A stretch of DNA of 13,006 nucleotides from NCBI GenBank assembly GCA_004369085.1, contig ML210473.1, positions 1-13,006 of the forward strand, in the 5' to 3' direction. The position numbers and the translations under genes are program-made. The stretch comes from Coprinopsis marcescibilis (taxonomy: Eukaryota; Basidiomycota; Agaricomycetes; Agaricales; Psathyrellaceae). The notes beneath the pieces are model-generated. The model ran no database searches. It was not told the origin of the DNA and worked only from the letters and a program-made list of their open reading frames with translations. This document shows, piece after piece, positions 1 through 7,729 of the stretch (the stretch's first letter is position 1; the number at the start of each line of letters is the position of its first letter).

Positions 1-66
1 TAAACCGTTAGGGCAGGCAAGTATAACGAGTGATAACGAAACTCACACATCTTCTCCACTGACATG

Positions 67-469
67 TTATTCATCAGCCAATCTCGTGTCCAGCACTCGC
101 CTCCAAGTGCTATCCTCCATATCGACGACAGCCTGGCAATAAAAATCATCACCATGTCAGTGGAGTATTCAGGAAAGCAGAGGTAGGCGACGTACCTCGT
201 ATTAGTACCCGGTAAACCGCTTCACGATCGACTTCTACACGACGAGCTTCTCAGTGAGGCCACGGGCGAGCCTGGTGTCCTGGACCCCAATATCGTCCTG
301 CCCAACGACTGTGGTATGATGGGACTGCTAGGCGGTTGGGTGCTCGTCGTGGATGTAACGCGAGCTGTGATGACCGTCGCGATGAACGGCCTTCTCCGGC
401 CGGGCCGTCCCAATGATGTCATCTGAACGACACGACGGTTGTGTTGGGTTTTGGTTGGGTTTCGGGGAT
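67..469 (-). pseudogene. Terminal two exons of the repeat gene, unit 1 copy, broken
   Basis: On the minus strand, a penultimate exon (469-196) follows a TAG acceptor. It is followed by a 63-nt intron (195-133, GTACGT...CCAG with a CTGAC branch site) and a 66-nt last exon (132-67). The last exon reads AVVDMEDSTWRRVLDTRLAD then E and stop, the same length as in unit 3. The penultimate exon aligns to the open one in unit 3 (shared SSRYIHDE, GQD and KSIVKR motifs) but has at least two in-frame stops, in the region matching QTAW and before KSIVKR. It is 9 nt longer, so it also carries indels. Function is unknown. The shared exon lengths and splice sites are direct observation; that this was once a coding gene is inference from the open copy in unit 3. 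Confidence 0.6.
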
Positions 470-1384
470 CTACCGCCGTGTGTCAGACTGTAGGAGGACA
501 TCAATCTCGTCTGTAGTATACCGGTGACGTGCCTCTCTGAATTGGACGTAGACAGGTGAAAATTTGAGTACTATTGGATCTCAATTGTGGAGCTCAGGTA
601 CCGCCGTGCGTCAACCAGCCGGTTAAGAATATGTTTACTGATACGCGGTGGGTGAGGGCTTCTAACAAGAGTCTTAACTCTACCCAGACGACAAGCGGCA
701 GGAGGGCAGGTCGTGCATGTGAACGTCGACGCATCCAGGACGCCAGCAGCAGCACCACGCTCTCCATACCCTATCACTACACCCGCACCCCCTCATCCCA
801 AAACTCATCCACCCGCAGGGCGAGGACCTGCACCTCATTCCGCAGTTTCGGCACTGGGTAGTGTAGGGTTCGGTGTTGAATTGGAGATTGGGTGAGAGGT
901 CGGGAATTGTCGATCTTGGCTACGACGATGGATATGGGGGAGGATACCAATACATCTATACGCCAGAGCACCGTTTTCACTATTTCATTGTTTCAAAAAT
1001 ATCGCCCGAACGCTGGCTGGTCCAGACGTAGAGAGCTCGCCAGGTACATAGGGATACGAGGCTGTGGGTTAGTAGCAGTGGTAGGCAGTGGGTTGCCGTG
1101 GTGTGGCAGATCCCCCGAGAATCAGTGTTGTCCTCCATCGGCGTCAGCCTGGCAATATGTAGCATCACTACGTCAGTAGAGGCACTCAGGAACGCAGACC
1201 AGGAAACAGTAAACGTACCTCGCAACGCCGCACACCCATCCCAATCCCCATCCTCTCCTTTCCATCCCTCCCTCGGCTCCTCAGCGACGCCATTCAAACT
1301 TGACTACCTGGAGCATCCCACCACGGATCCCAGTGCACGCAGTTACACCCAAGCTCCTTCCCCCGCATCTCCAACATTAGCGAG
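470..1384 (-). repeat. Block A of unit 1 (upstream exon remnants)
   Basis: No intact gene. The block aligns to 6932-8610 of unit 2 once the hAT-like insertion (7084-7742) is removed: the segments around CTCAGGTACC, GTTTACTGA/GTTTATTGA, the AACAAGAGTCTTAACTCTAC stretch and CATCGGCGTCAGCCTGG all correspond. On the minus strand at about 785-845 it holds one copy of the recurring module, NEVQVLALRVDEFWDE, followed by stops. Unit 1 lacks the 63-nt intron and flanking exon piece seen at 8385-8447 in unit 2. Confidence 0.5.
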
Positions 1385-1560
1385 GTGCACACAAATCAAG
1401 CGTAGCTGTCGATGCTGACGAGAGTTTGGGCGTGCTCTTCGACGACCGCCACGGCATGTCTGGTACCCTGCTGTTCAGGACGGCGAAGCTGGTGTGTGGG
1501 AAACCAAAGTTGAGGACGAGAAGGGACCAGGGTTGGGCACAAGAGTCGAGGACGGCAATA
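1385..1560. repeat. Block Y of unit 1
   Basis: This stretch (GCTGTCGATG...CTCTTCGACGA...GAGGACGAGAAGG...GTCGAGGACGGC) matches about 10385-10560 in unit 2. In unit 1 it lies before block X (1768-2470); in unit 2 it lies after block X. No supportable coding frame. The following 1561-1767 is unmatched or weakly matched sequence in which I see no gene. Confidence 0.45.
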
Positions 1561-1767
1561 GCGGGGTGCGAAGGAAGCCCTGGGGGAAGACAATGTCCCA
1601 GCTCTACGAGAGCGGCACGACAATGACGTGTCTGGCGTTGCTCTGGCTGAGCAGCCATATGTGTCCTGGCTGCAGCCGAGTGCGATGGCATGGAAGGAGC
1701 TTCTTATACAACACGGACAGGGACGACTACGTTGTCTCGATTGCTACGCTTGGTTATCCATCGGTGT

Positions 1768-2470
1768 ACCGCAGTCGCAGCTAAAGACCTTGCCGAAGCC
1801 GAAAACGATGAGCGGCAGTCGGCTGTCGGTTTATCTGTGGATTCGACGCATCCAGGATTCAGCCAGCGTCGTCTCTCCCCTTTCCCACTGGGTCCACGCC
1901 CCTCCAGTACGCCTTGTCATCCATAGCGCCACCTGCAGGTAGGGAGAGAGCCAGAACCACATTCTCGTTGATCCGCAGCGACGGATGGAGCCCCAAACGA
2001 AGAAGACGAGGGGGTGGGACAAGGTTGGGAGGGGTCTAATGGTCGAAATGGAAGGTTATGCATACATCGGTGCGGTGGACTTGAGCATGAGATAAGAAGG
2101 ATCCGGGACGCCAGCAGCGTCGCATATCCCACCGGCACACTGTCTACACCCTACCACAGCGTCCACCGGCATGGCGAGGTTCTGCACTGGGCATCGTTGT
2201 TTTGGAGATTGGGGGAGACCATGGGGAATGATTCGTCGAGGTTCATTATGGCAGACAGGCAGCCGGGTCTGACGATGGGCACACGCATGAACGTCGGCGA
2301 ATCTAAGACGCCAGCAGCATCGTCTTTCCCCACCACCGCACTGGCTACACCCGACCACTGCGCCCTCTCATACCCAAACTCATCTAACTGCAGGGTGAGG
2401 TCCAGCACTTCATTCTCGAGCTTCAGCCCTGGGCAGTAGCGAGTGTATGGTTGATTTGGAGATTGGGCGA
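1768..2470 (-). repeat. Block X of unit 1 (module-bearing pseudogene segment)
   Basis: Matches 9586-10300 at a constant offset of about 7815 bases, with visibly high identity (for example CCGCAGTCGC, AAAGACCTTGCCGAAGCC, ATTCGACGCATCCAGGATTC). It matches 8608-9500 more distantly. The anchor GACGCCAGCAGC appears twice here, about 200 bp apart, showing an internal repeat. On the minus strand, 2355-2426 reads LKLENEVLDLTLQLDEFGYE then RAQW, the best-preserved copy of the recurring module, followed by VVGKDDAAGVLD. Long frames exist (an open minus frame spans 2151-2897) but cross what look like introns, so I do not call a gene. Confidence 0.55.
2355..2426 (-). pseudogene. Recurring protein module, unit 1 block X copy
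   Basis: 24 residues, LKLENEVLDLTLQLDEFGYE then RAQW, open on the minus strand. The same core occurs at about 785-845 (NEVQVLALRVDEF), 9305-9350 (KDEVLVLQLDEFGYQRAQW), about 10172-10243 (SEVQDLALQLD) and 10780-10911 (ALRVDEFQDERTQW). Hydrophobic and charged residues alternate as in an amphipathic helix. Preservation of the peptide at several diverged sites suggests former coding sequence. No family recognised. Confidence 0.5.
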
Positions 2471-2499
2471 GAGCAGCGGATGGATGAATTGTAGACGGT

Positions 2500-3187
2500 G
2501 GTACAGGACGCGGCCGAAGAGGAAGAGGATGGTTTGCCGTGAATGTTTCTACCTTCGGTCTTGAGTACGACGGACTGGTAAGCGGGGAAAGAGGGATGGC
2601 CCGAAAGGTGCTGGGTGATTGGTATGCAATGTGGCGATTTCTACATCGAGACCTAGCGATTCCAAGTGTCAGATTCGTGAAACTCCAAGATAAAGACTCG
2701 CCAGAGGGGAGTACCTGCGGACGCACCTTGTAAGCCAATGACTGTGTCCAGTTCTGGGGCTCTGTTGTGCGGTTCCGCTGGGTGGAACGCCTAGCTCGGC
2801 GCCAGAGCTTCAGGTATTCACTGCTGCTTGAACTCGAAGACGTCACACTGGTGCTGGCTGGCCCAGACATAACGAGCTGGCCAGAAACATGCGGCACCCG
2901 CGATCTTCCCGAGTGGTGTATAGACCTGGCTCCTGGGCTCTGTAAAGGGCGGGCGGGTGAGTCAATGGTGGGTGGCCGTGATGCAGTGAAAGAGCAGGCG
3001 GTGGGAATTCGAAGAGTGTCTGCCAGGATGGTGAACGGTTCCGGATTGAGAGTGGCTGGTGTTGTTGTGTTAGGGGTGGACTCCTCGGTTGGCTAGGAGC
3101 TATGGAATGGCATTGGGAAGCAGCGGGTGGACGTGGTGCTAGTAGATGCAATTTAAAGAACGACGAGCATGGGAGGAAGAGACCGGA
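2500..3187 (-). repeat. Block Z of unit 1 (5' part of the repeat gene, minus strand)
   Basis: Aligns to about 11020-11695 at an offset of 8508, equal to the distance between the starts of units 2 and 3, so this block is in register. On the minus strand both copies share CATTGG(C/T)TTACAAG followed by GTGCGT, a plausible intron donor. About 70 nt further on is an acceptor-like AATCG(C/T)TAG. The sequence upstream (2900-3180) probably holds the gene's 5' end, but I cannot place a start codon. Stops break the frames. Confidence 0.45.
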
Positions 3188-3404
3188 TAAACCGTTAGGG
3201 CAAGCAAGTATAGAGAGGTACGACCCTGGAGGTAGCCAAAGCCACTGTGTCAGGACGGATGCCGCAAAGCAAAGGTGGACAACGTACCGCGATCGCCTTC
3301 CACGCGACCAACTGCTTAATGAGGCTACGAGCGGGTCAGAAGTCCAGGATATCGCTATTCGTCTTGCTGAGCGACTGTGAGATGGTGATGTTTTCTATTG
3401 CCAG

Positions 3405-3470
3405 GCTGTCGTCAATATGGAGGATAGCACATGGAGACGAGTGCTGGACACGAGATTGGCTGATGAATAG
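3405..3470 (+). pseudogene. Inverted last exon of the repeat gene
   Basis: 66 nt following TTGCCAG. It reads AVVNMEDSTWRRVLDTRLAD, then E and TAG. Unit 1 has the same peptide with one change (VVDM for VVNM) on the minus strand at 67-132. The near-identity shows that the inversion is recent relative to the divergence from unit 3 (GVADIEENTGPRELSNRVTG at 11762-11827). Confidence 0.55.
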
Positions 3471-3826
3471 CATGTCAGTGTCTTTGGACGAGCGCCCCGA
3501 CCGCCTAGCCGACGCCTAGCAGCCCCAGCATATCAGTGGACCATTCAGGAAAGCAGAGGTAGGCGACGTACCTCATATTAGTACCCGATTAACCGCTTCA
3601 CGATCGACTTCTCCAGTGAGACCACGGGCAAGCCTGATGTTCCGGACCCCGATACTCGTCTTGCTCAACGACTGTGACATGCTGGGGTTGCAAGGCGGTT
3701 GGGTGCTTATGGTGGATGTAACGCGAGCTGCGATGACCGTCGCAGTGAACGGCTATCTACGGCCGGGCCGCCAGAATGATGTCATATGAAGGACATGGTC
3801 GACCGGTTGCGTTGGATTTCAAGATC

Positions 3827-3828
3827 TA
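3827..3828. repeat. TA target-site duplication, left
   Basis: TA immediately before the left CAGGGG end. It pairs with TA at 6932-6933. The empty sites in units 1 and 3 have a single TA in GATCTA. Confidence 0.85.
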
Positions 3829-3853
3829 CAGGGGTAGTACGCTCCTTTGTACG
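3829..3853 (+). repeat. Left terminal inverted repeat of the pogo-like element
   Basis: 25 bp, beginning CAGGGGTAGTACGCTCCTTT and ending GTACG; exact reverse complement of 6907-6931. Weaker similarity extends a few bases inward (CTATTTG versus GCACTATTC). Confidence 0.93.
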
Positions 3854-4109
3854 CTATTTGATTGACCCGTCCTAGAGATGCCATATCTTGATGAATTACA
3901 ATAAATGTTACATCCCTGTAAATGCATGGGTCTTGAGAGTGATAACATGTGGTTTATTTATTGTAGTTTGAGCATTAACAGACTCATCGAGCAAGGGAAA
4001 GACATCAAGTCGACTTTTCAACAAAACGCGTCCTCTGTACAGTGTGACATGCATGTGACAGCTGGCTGACTCATCTGTCACGCTCTGGCGAAACCACCCC
4101 GCACAGTGA
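3854..4109. other. Transposon 3' flank, non-coding
   Basis: Lies between the left inverted repeat and the end of the transposase reading frames. It is more AT-rich than the surrounding host repeat, as is the rest of the element. It probably holds the 3' untranslated region and polyadenylation signals (an AATAAA-like TTTATT lies on the minus strand near 3955-3962, shown only as TTTATTTATT on the plus strand). I see no gene in it. Confidence 0.4.
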
Positions 4110-4287
4110 TCAATGTTCATCATCGTCGCTATCAACAACGCCGGTTACATCGATAACCTCTCCATCGTCGTCTTCGTTGTCGACCATGGTTGCCTTCGGC
4201 TTGGTAATCCTTGGAACATCGCAAAACTCGGGTGATTTACGCTTTGGCTGAGGATTTTCGCTGTCCCAGTCCTTCAATTTGCCCCGC
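4110..4287 (-). other. Out-of-frame basic/acidic transposase tail
   Basis: Just before the transposase stop at 4237, a different minus frame stays open to 4110. It reads GKLKDWDSENPQPKRKSPEF, then a basic stretch (ITKPK), then an acidic end (EDDDGEVIDV ... DSDDDEH). A basic patch followed by an acidic tail is a common C-terminus in these fungal transposases and in CENP-B. The two frames join if one G is removed from the four-G run (plus strand CCCC, 4282-4285): ...DAKAAG leads directly into KLKDWDSEN. The stop at 4237 therefore probably results from a +1 insertion. Alternatively it is the true end and the tail is chance. Confidence 0.55.
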
Positions 4288-6375
4288 TGCCTTTGCATCT
4301 GCTCTCGCCTCTTTCCAGCTATTCACTGCGTTAGTCCAAGCCTGCTTTCGCCTCTCGTTCTCAGCATCCCGCTCCTGCATCTTTACCTGCCATTCCGCAA
4401 GCTGGGCAGTGTAATCTGCCTTTGCAGCCTTCCGCTCTTCCTTCTTCCGTGCTGCGTCTGCTTGGGCCTCCTCAGCAACCCTGGTCTTCTCCACCAAATC
4501 GGGGATAGTCATGATGCGACCCATCCCGTCCCCAAATATCCTGATATTAGTGGTATTGCTTGCCTTCTCCTCTTTCGCGTGAAGTTGCTGACGCACTCTT
4601 CCAGTGTATACCCGCTGCATCACAAGCAAGGCTTGTTGTTGAAGCGCCATTCCTTTCCAGTAAGCAACCTCTACCTGCTTCGTCTCCATCAAATCATTCA
4701 CCTCCTGCTTGGTATACAGTTGCCCAGGTGCCAAGTTGGACCTTGCACGTTTCATGGGCGAAAATGCGACGGTTGGCATATCTGGCGGTGTAAAAGATGC
4801 TTTGATGGGTGAGGTGGAGAAGAGGTAGCCAGCGGAAGTCCCTTTGAGCTGTGTGAGAGCTGTCTGCATGGGGAATGTCCTGGGCTGATTGGTTGGGAAT
4901 AATGGTGCGTTTGTGGGATTGTTTGGTGGAGATGAGTATGCTGACGCAAGTTTCATTTGCTCTAGCTGATCCATCATGAACTCAGTCATGACCAGGACAG
5001 GTGATGGTGCTCGGAATGGGGCGAACACCTTTCGGGAAGTCTCCTGGCTGGGTGCCATCATTTCCGGTGTGACGATGTTTCGGTTCACAGGAATTATACC
5101 TGTTTTGCGAAAGGCCTCCTTGATGATATCTGGCTTCAATACATTAAGATGGGTTTGTCCATAGACACGAAGAAATGTTCCCTTTGAGACGTGAATTCCC
5201 TCGTTGCGGAATAAGCTGTCACGTTGCTTGCCATACTCGAGTTTCATGGGGCTGAAGATAACCATGTCAAGGCCCTGATAGACATGTGTTGCATGGGGTG
5301 GGTAGCATAGGACAGTGATATTGTGAGTGCGGCAGTGGTCGAGGAACATGAATGTGAGGTGGGAGTTATGGCCATCGAGATAGAGGACTCGCGTTCGGCC
5401 GTGGGCTGCCTCCCGGGTTTGCAGCTCAAAGTTCTTGGCATATTCAATGCCGATGACTTTATCTGTCCAGCCTTTTGGCGAGTAGGCGAGGCTGTGGGGA
5501 TTAGGATCTAATGTGCGTAAATGAGGACAGAAACACATACAGTGCTTTTGCAGGATCTTCTTGAATCCAATGCGACTGGAATGATTTTCCGGAATACAGC
5601 ACCAGAGGCTGGAGCGCAGTGCCGTTTCCACCAATGGTAACAAGAACTGTGATGTTCTCGTGAGAGCCACTCCTTTGTTGGTACTGAATGGCCTTCCCAG
5701 TCCTCCCAATTACATACTCCATTCCTTCACCACTGTTTGGCTGAAAACCTGTTTCATCCATAGCCCATGTACACTCTGGTGCAATTGGTCCTCCGTTATC
5801 ACCAGTGAGTTGGACTGTCTCTACCAAATCGAACCAGGCATTGTTGGTGTGTTTGTTGACAGCGCGTGAGCGAACATTGTCCAAGGGCTTGGTGCAATAA
5901 ATATGGAGTTGATCGGAGAACTTTGAGACAAACCGCTGACTCCAGCGCTTCCCAACCCCAGTACTTGGGAACTTCTTTCCTAACCGGGCACGGCAGATTG
6001 AATTCACCTGCTCCTCCAAGCAAGAATAGGAAAATGGATGCCCCCATTCGCCAAATTCAATGGTGGCCTGAATCACGCGTTCCGTCTCTTCCTTTGTGAG
6101 CCACCTTTTCTCTGCATTGAAGTCTTGGATTGAAGTGCCTCCTTTGGTAAGGTTTCGCAGTGTATTGTGATTTAGGCTGATGTCCACCGGTTTCTTGACA
6201 CTGGCACAATACTCGTCTTCAATGACTGTGCATACTGACGAAGCCCCATCTTCTTCTCCATTGAAGTCTTCTCAAGTTCCTGTTGGTACCGGGCTACAGC
6301 ACGGCCATAGAGTTCTGCTTTGAGCTCGCTTGACCCTTCACGCAATTTTGCCTTGGTGAGAGCTTTTCGTGGCAT
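4237..6375 (-). CDS. pogo-type DDE transposase (CENP-B/Tc5 HTH, DDE_1)
   Basis: Mobilises the surrounding element by cut-and-paste at TA, acting in the nucleus on the terminal repeats. The start is ATG at 6375 (MPRKALTKAKL), the first ATG giving the basic N-terminus. The gapless model joins 6375-6236, 6176-5541 and 5491-4237, giving 676 residues. Residues about 70-130 (KRWLTKEE ... GVGKRWSQRFVSKFSDQL) are the CENP-B/Tc5-type helix-turn-helix. The catalytic aspartates are D187 (WAMDETGFQ), D298 (LYLDGHNSH) and D334 (QGLDMVIF); 35 residues separate the last two, i.e. DD35D. Conserved SPKGWTD and TGIIPVNRNIVTPEMMAPS motifs flank the core. Residues about 590-660 form a charged coiled coil. Two problems: the first intron of this model (6177-6235) may instead hide a 1-nt frameshift near 6250, and the C-terminus may be shifted at 4282-4285. 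Family membership is secure; an active enzyme is uncertain. Confidence 0.9.
5492..5540 (-). other. Intron in the transposase gene (49 nt)
   Basis: On the minus strand the intron starts GTATGT and ends CCACAG, with CTAAT about 15 nt before the acceptor as a branch site. Removing it joins two different reading frames exactly, giving IQEDPAKAL|LAYSPKGWTD, which restores the conserved SPxGWTD block. The upstream frame would otherwise stop at 5501. Confidence 0.9.
6177..6250 (-). other. Frame break near the transposase N-terminus: intron or frameshift
   Basis: The N-terminal frame (MPRKALT...MEKK) and the helix-turn-helix frame differ. Option 1 is a 59-nt GT-AG intron (6235-6177, GTATGC...ATCAG), which keeps the frame but has no good branch site. 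Option 2 is a single base missing around 6250 in the AAG-rich run. The helix-turn-helix frame is then open through GASSVCTVIEDEYCASVKK, which resembles the N-terminal segment usually present in this family before the (L/I)xHxTL motif (here LNHNTLRNL). I favour the frameshift because option 1 deletes about 20 residues of that segment. Confidence 0.6.
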
Positions 6376-6906
6376 AGAGGTACAGAAACAGAGAGGATTG
6401 TTGTGGAACCTGAGCACAATTACATGGGGTGCTTTTGAAAAGCATCCCATATAATTTCCCCAAGTGCTCCGCCTGTCATAGACGGAACATAGAGAAAATG
6501 GTGGTCTCCGCACACGGCAACCATGTTGAACACCGATGTGGCTGTGTCAAATGCTGTGTCACACTGCCATCATCCTCCTTTGAATTCAGGTATATTGCAA
6601 ATAGCTTCTAAACTGCCCTATTCACCCCAGATTTTTGTATTGGACTGTGATGGAAGCCTGTATGGGCATAAGATAGCATAGGAATAATGGCCACTAGGTC
6701 ATTATGGGGTGCTCGAGTCACCTCTGCCAAAATAACAAATTCGAAAAATCCACGGTTTTTTGTTGATATCATTTGTTCAAATTGGTTTGATTAAAAATGC
6801 AACTGAGACCCTGGAAAGTACATAGAATATAGTCTCCTGACACCCAAAACCATTGAAATATCATGACCGTTGGTGCATAAATGCGCAGTGTACAAAGGAA
6901 TAGTGC
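6376..6906. other. Transposon 5' flank, putative promoter and leader
   Basis: Non-coding stretch between the transposase start and the right inverted repeat. On the minus strand a TATA-like AATTATAT lies at about 6449-6456, roughly 75-80 nt upstream of the ATG, next to a near-perfect palindrome (6424-6450). I see no second gene; short open frames here have no recognisable product. Confidence 0.4.
6424..6450. repeat. 27-bp near-perfect palindrome upstream of the transposase
   Basis: ATGGGGTGCTTTT, one central G, then AAAAGCATCCCAT: 13-bp arms with a single G/T-type mismatch. It lies about 50 nt upstream of the transposase ATG and immediately downstream of a TATA-like sequence. It could fold as a hairpin in the leader RNA or be a site for a dimeric DNA-binding protein; neither is shown. 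Confidence 0.6.
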
Positions 6907-6931
6907 CGTACAAAGGAGCGTACTACCCCTG
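6907..6931 (-). repeat. Right terminal inverted repeat of the pogo-like element
   Basis: 25 bp ending GTACTACCCCTG; perfect reverse complement of 3829-3853. Confidence 0.93.
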
Positions 6932-6933
6932 TA
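6932..6933. repeat. TA target-site duplication, right
   Basis: TA directly after the right end (CCCCTG). Continues into CCGCCTGCCAGACTGTAGGAGG, which aligns to 473-494 of unit 1. Confidence 0.85.
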
Positions 6934-7075
6934 CCGCCTGCCAGACTGTAGGAGGCATCCATCTTGTCTGAAAGGTAGTATACTGGAGTCTGGTGACGTG
7001 CCTCTCTGGATTGGACGTACACAGGTGGAAATTGAGTACTATTTGATTTCAACTGTATAGCTCAGGTACCCTTGG

Positions 7076-7083
7076 GGGTCAAC
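7076..7083 (+). repeat. 8-bp target-site duplication GGGTCAAC, left
   Basis: Identical to 7743-7750. The uninterrupted versions are GCGTCAACCAGCCGG in unit 1 (about 609) and unit 3 (about 12263). An 8-bp duplication is diagnostic for hAT (and P) elements. Confidence 0.88.
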
Positions 7084-7096
7084 TAGTGTTGCCGCC
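7084..7096 (+). repeat. Left terminal inverted repeat of the hAT-like element
   Basis: TAGTGTTGCCGCC, exact reverse complement of 7730-7742. Confidence 0.88.
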
Positions 7097-7240
7097 CGCT
7101 CCGCTTCGAGTGACTTAGTCATCGAGTCAAGTCGCTTGACTTGGGTTTGACTGAAGTCGCAACTCGGATATATTTGGGCGACTCAGTCAACTCCGCTCGG
7201 CTTAACTCGGCTGATAAGTCGGTTGAGTGGGTTGAGTGGT
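7097..7240. repeat. Left subterminal repeat region of the hAT-like element
   Basis: Clustered variants of GAGTCAAGTC, GACTTGG, GACTCAGTC, AACTCGG and AAGTCG in both orientations, with little sequence between them. Mirrors the right-hand region. Likely binding sites for a hAT transposase by analogy with other hAT elements. Confidence 0.65.
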
Positions 7241-7599
7241 GGAGGCACTGGAGGGTTTTCCGGTTTGGGACCTGCCACGTCAACAGCCTTCCTTCCCCCT
7301 TTCCACCACACTGCGAACCACCTATGGCCTTTGTATGGCCTGTAATGTATTCAGACTCCCTTCTTCCAACCGTACTGCAGACTACGATGGCAGGAACCTT
7401 GAGTCCGATCTTGTGGTTCGTGATTCTGTTCCAAGTGATATCATTAGTTTCCGTTCCAGCTTGGCTTCATAAATACATCTTATAGACTGTAAACAACTGT
7501 GGTAGTCCGTATGTACATTGACACAAATAACCCTGGGCTGGCGCTGTTGCCCCAGCCATAAACCATTATTATACAGTTTTCTGTCCAAAAGCAGAAGTC

Positions 7600-7729
7600 A
7601 GTCAGTGACTGAGCGCGCTCGAAGTCGACTCCAGTGCAAGTCGATCCTGAGTCGAACCATTTGATTCGACTCAGGAGTCAAAAATAGCTTTGAGTCGGGG
7701 AAGCCGAGTCAAACCGAGCCGAGTTGAGC
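7600..7729. repeat. Right subterminal repeat region of the hAT-like element
   Basis: Repeated GACTCC, GAGTCG, AGTCGAC and CCGAGTC motifs, including the inverted repeat at 7645-7676. Counterpart of 7097-7240. Confidence 0.65.
7645..7676. repeat. 12-bp inverted repeat with 8-nt spacer
   Basis: TCCTGAGTCGAA, spacer CCATTTGA, then TTCGACTCAGGA: perfect arms. Lies within the right subterminal region and contains two opposed GAGTCGA motifs. Confidence 0.75.

Larger units (their letters stand above)
1..3187 (-). repeat. Tandem repeat unit 1 (decayed gene copy, about 3.2 kb)
   Basis: The sequence starting at position 1 (TAAACCGTTAGGGCA) restarts at 3188 and again at 11696 in the same orientation, and homology continues on both sides of each junction. 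The stretch before each restart is also shared: GAATTCGAAGAGTGTCTGCC occurs at about 3005 and 11517. Read on the minus strand the unit resembles a multi-exon gene, with its terminal exons at 67-469 and upstream exon remnants rightward to about 3100. It lacks roughly 1.5 kb present in unit 2 and has its blocks in a different order. Stops and indels break every long frame, so this copy is a pseudogene. I do not recognise the family. The left boundary may lie outside the window. Confidence 0.7.
3288..3828 (-). pseudogene. Rearranged terminal exons, unit 2 copy, with an inversion
   Basis: The penultimate exon is present twice in the minus orientation: a fragment at about 3288-3375 and a longer copy at about 3581-3828 that runs into the pogo insertion. 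Between them, about 3376-3484 is inverted relative to units 1 and 3. The last exon therefore reads on the plus strand at 3405-3470 (after TTGCCAG), ending TRLADE and TAG, with the same 66-nt length as in the other units. The intron sequence containing GGTAGGCGACGTACCTC sits in normal orientation at about 3550-3580. The gene cannot be spliced normally in this copy. Confidence 0.55.
3829..6931 (-). mobile_element. pogo/Fot1-like Tc1-mariner DNA transposon, complete
   Basis: A 3103-bp element with perfect 25-bp terminal inverted repeats starting CAGGGGTAGTACGCTCCTTT, flanked by a TA target duplication. It carries a minus-strand transposase with a CENP-B/Tc5-type DNA-binding region and a DD35D triad. 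TA duplication, CAG-starting ends and this domain order are hallmarks of the pogo/Fot1 branch. The insertion interrupts TTTC(A)AGATCTA/CCGCC(T)G in unit 2. The uninterrupted sequence is visible in unit 1 (TTCGGGGATCTACCGCCG, 461-478) and unit 3 (TTCGAAGATCTACAGCGTG, about 12147). Identical ends imply a young insertion or recent activity. Confidence 0.93.

Noticed and set aside
2151..2897. A 248-codon open minus-strand frame as a real gene
   Set aside because: It runs through a likely intron (donor GTGCGT near 2726) and a serine/proline-rich stretch that differs from the aligned copy in unit 2, and only the short module near 2355-2426 is shared. The length looks like chance in GC-rich sequence.
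4279..4812. A 177-codon plus-strand frame opposite the transposase
   Set aside because: It is antisense to the coiled-coil part of the transposase and has a Leu/Ser/Cys-rich composition expected of a shadow frame.
6685..6706. ATAATG ... CATTAT hairpin near the transposon right end
   Set aside because: Only six base pairs with a ten-base loop in AT-rich DNA; expected by chance.
7141..7485. A 114-codon plus-strand frame inside the hAT-like element
   Set aside because: It starts within the subterminal repeats and shows no hAT transposase or zinc-finger motif. The element is too short to encode one.
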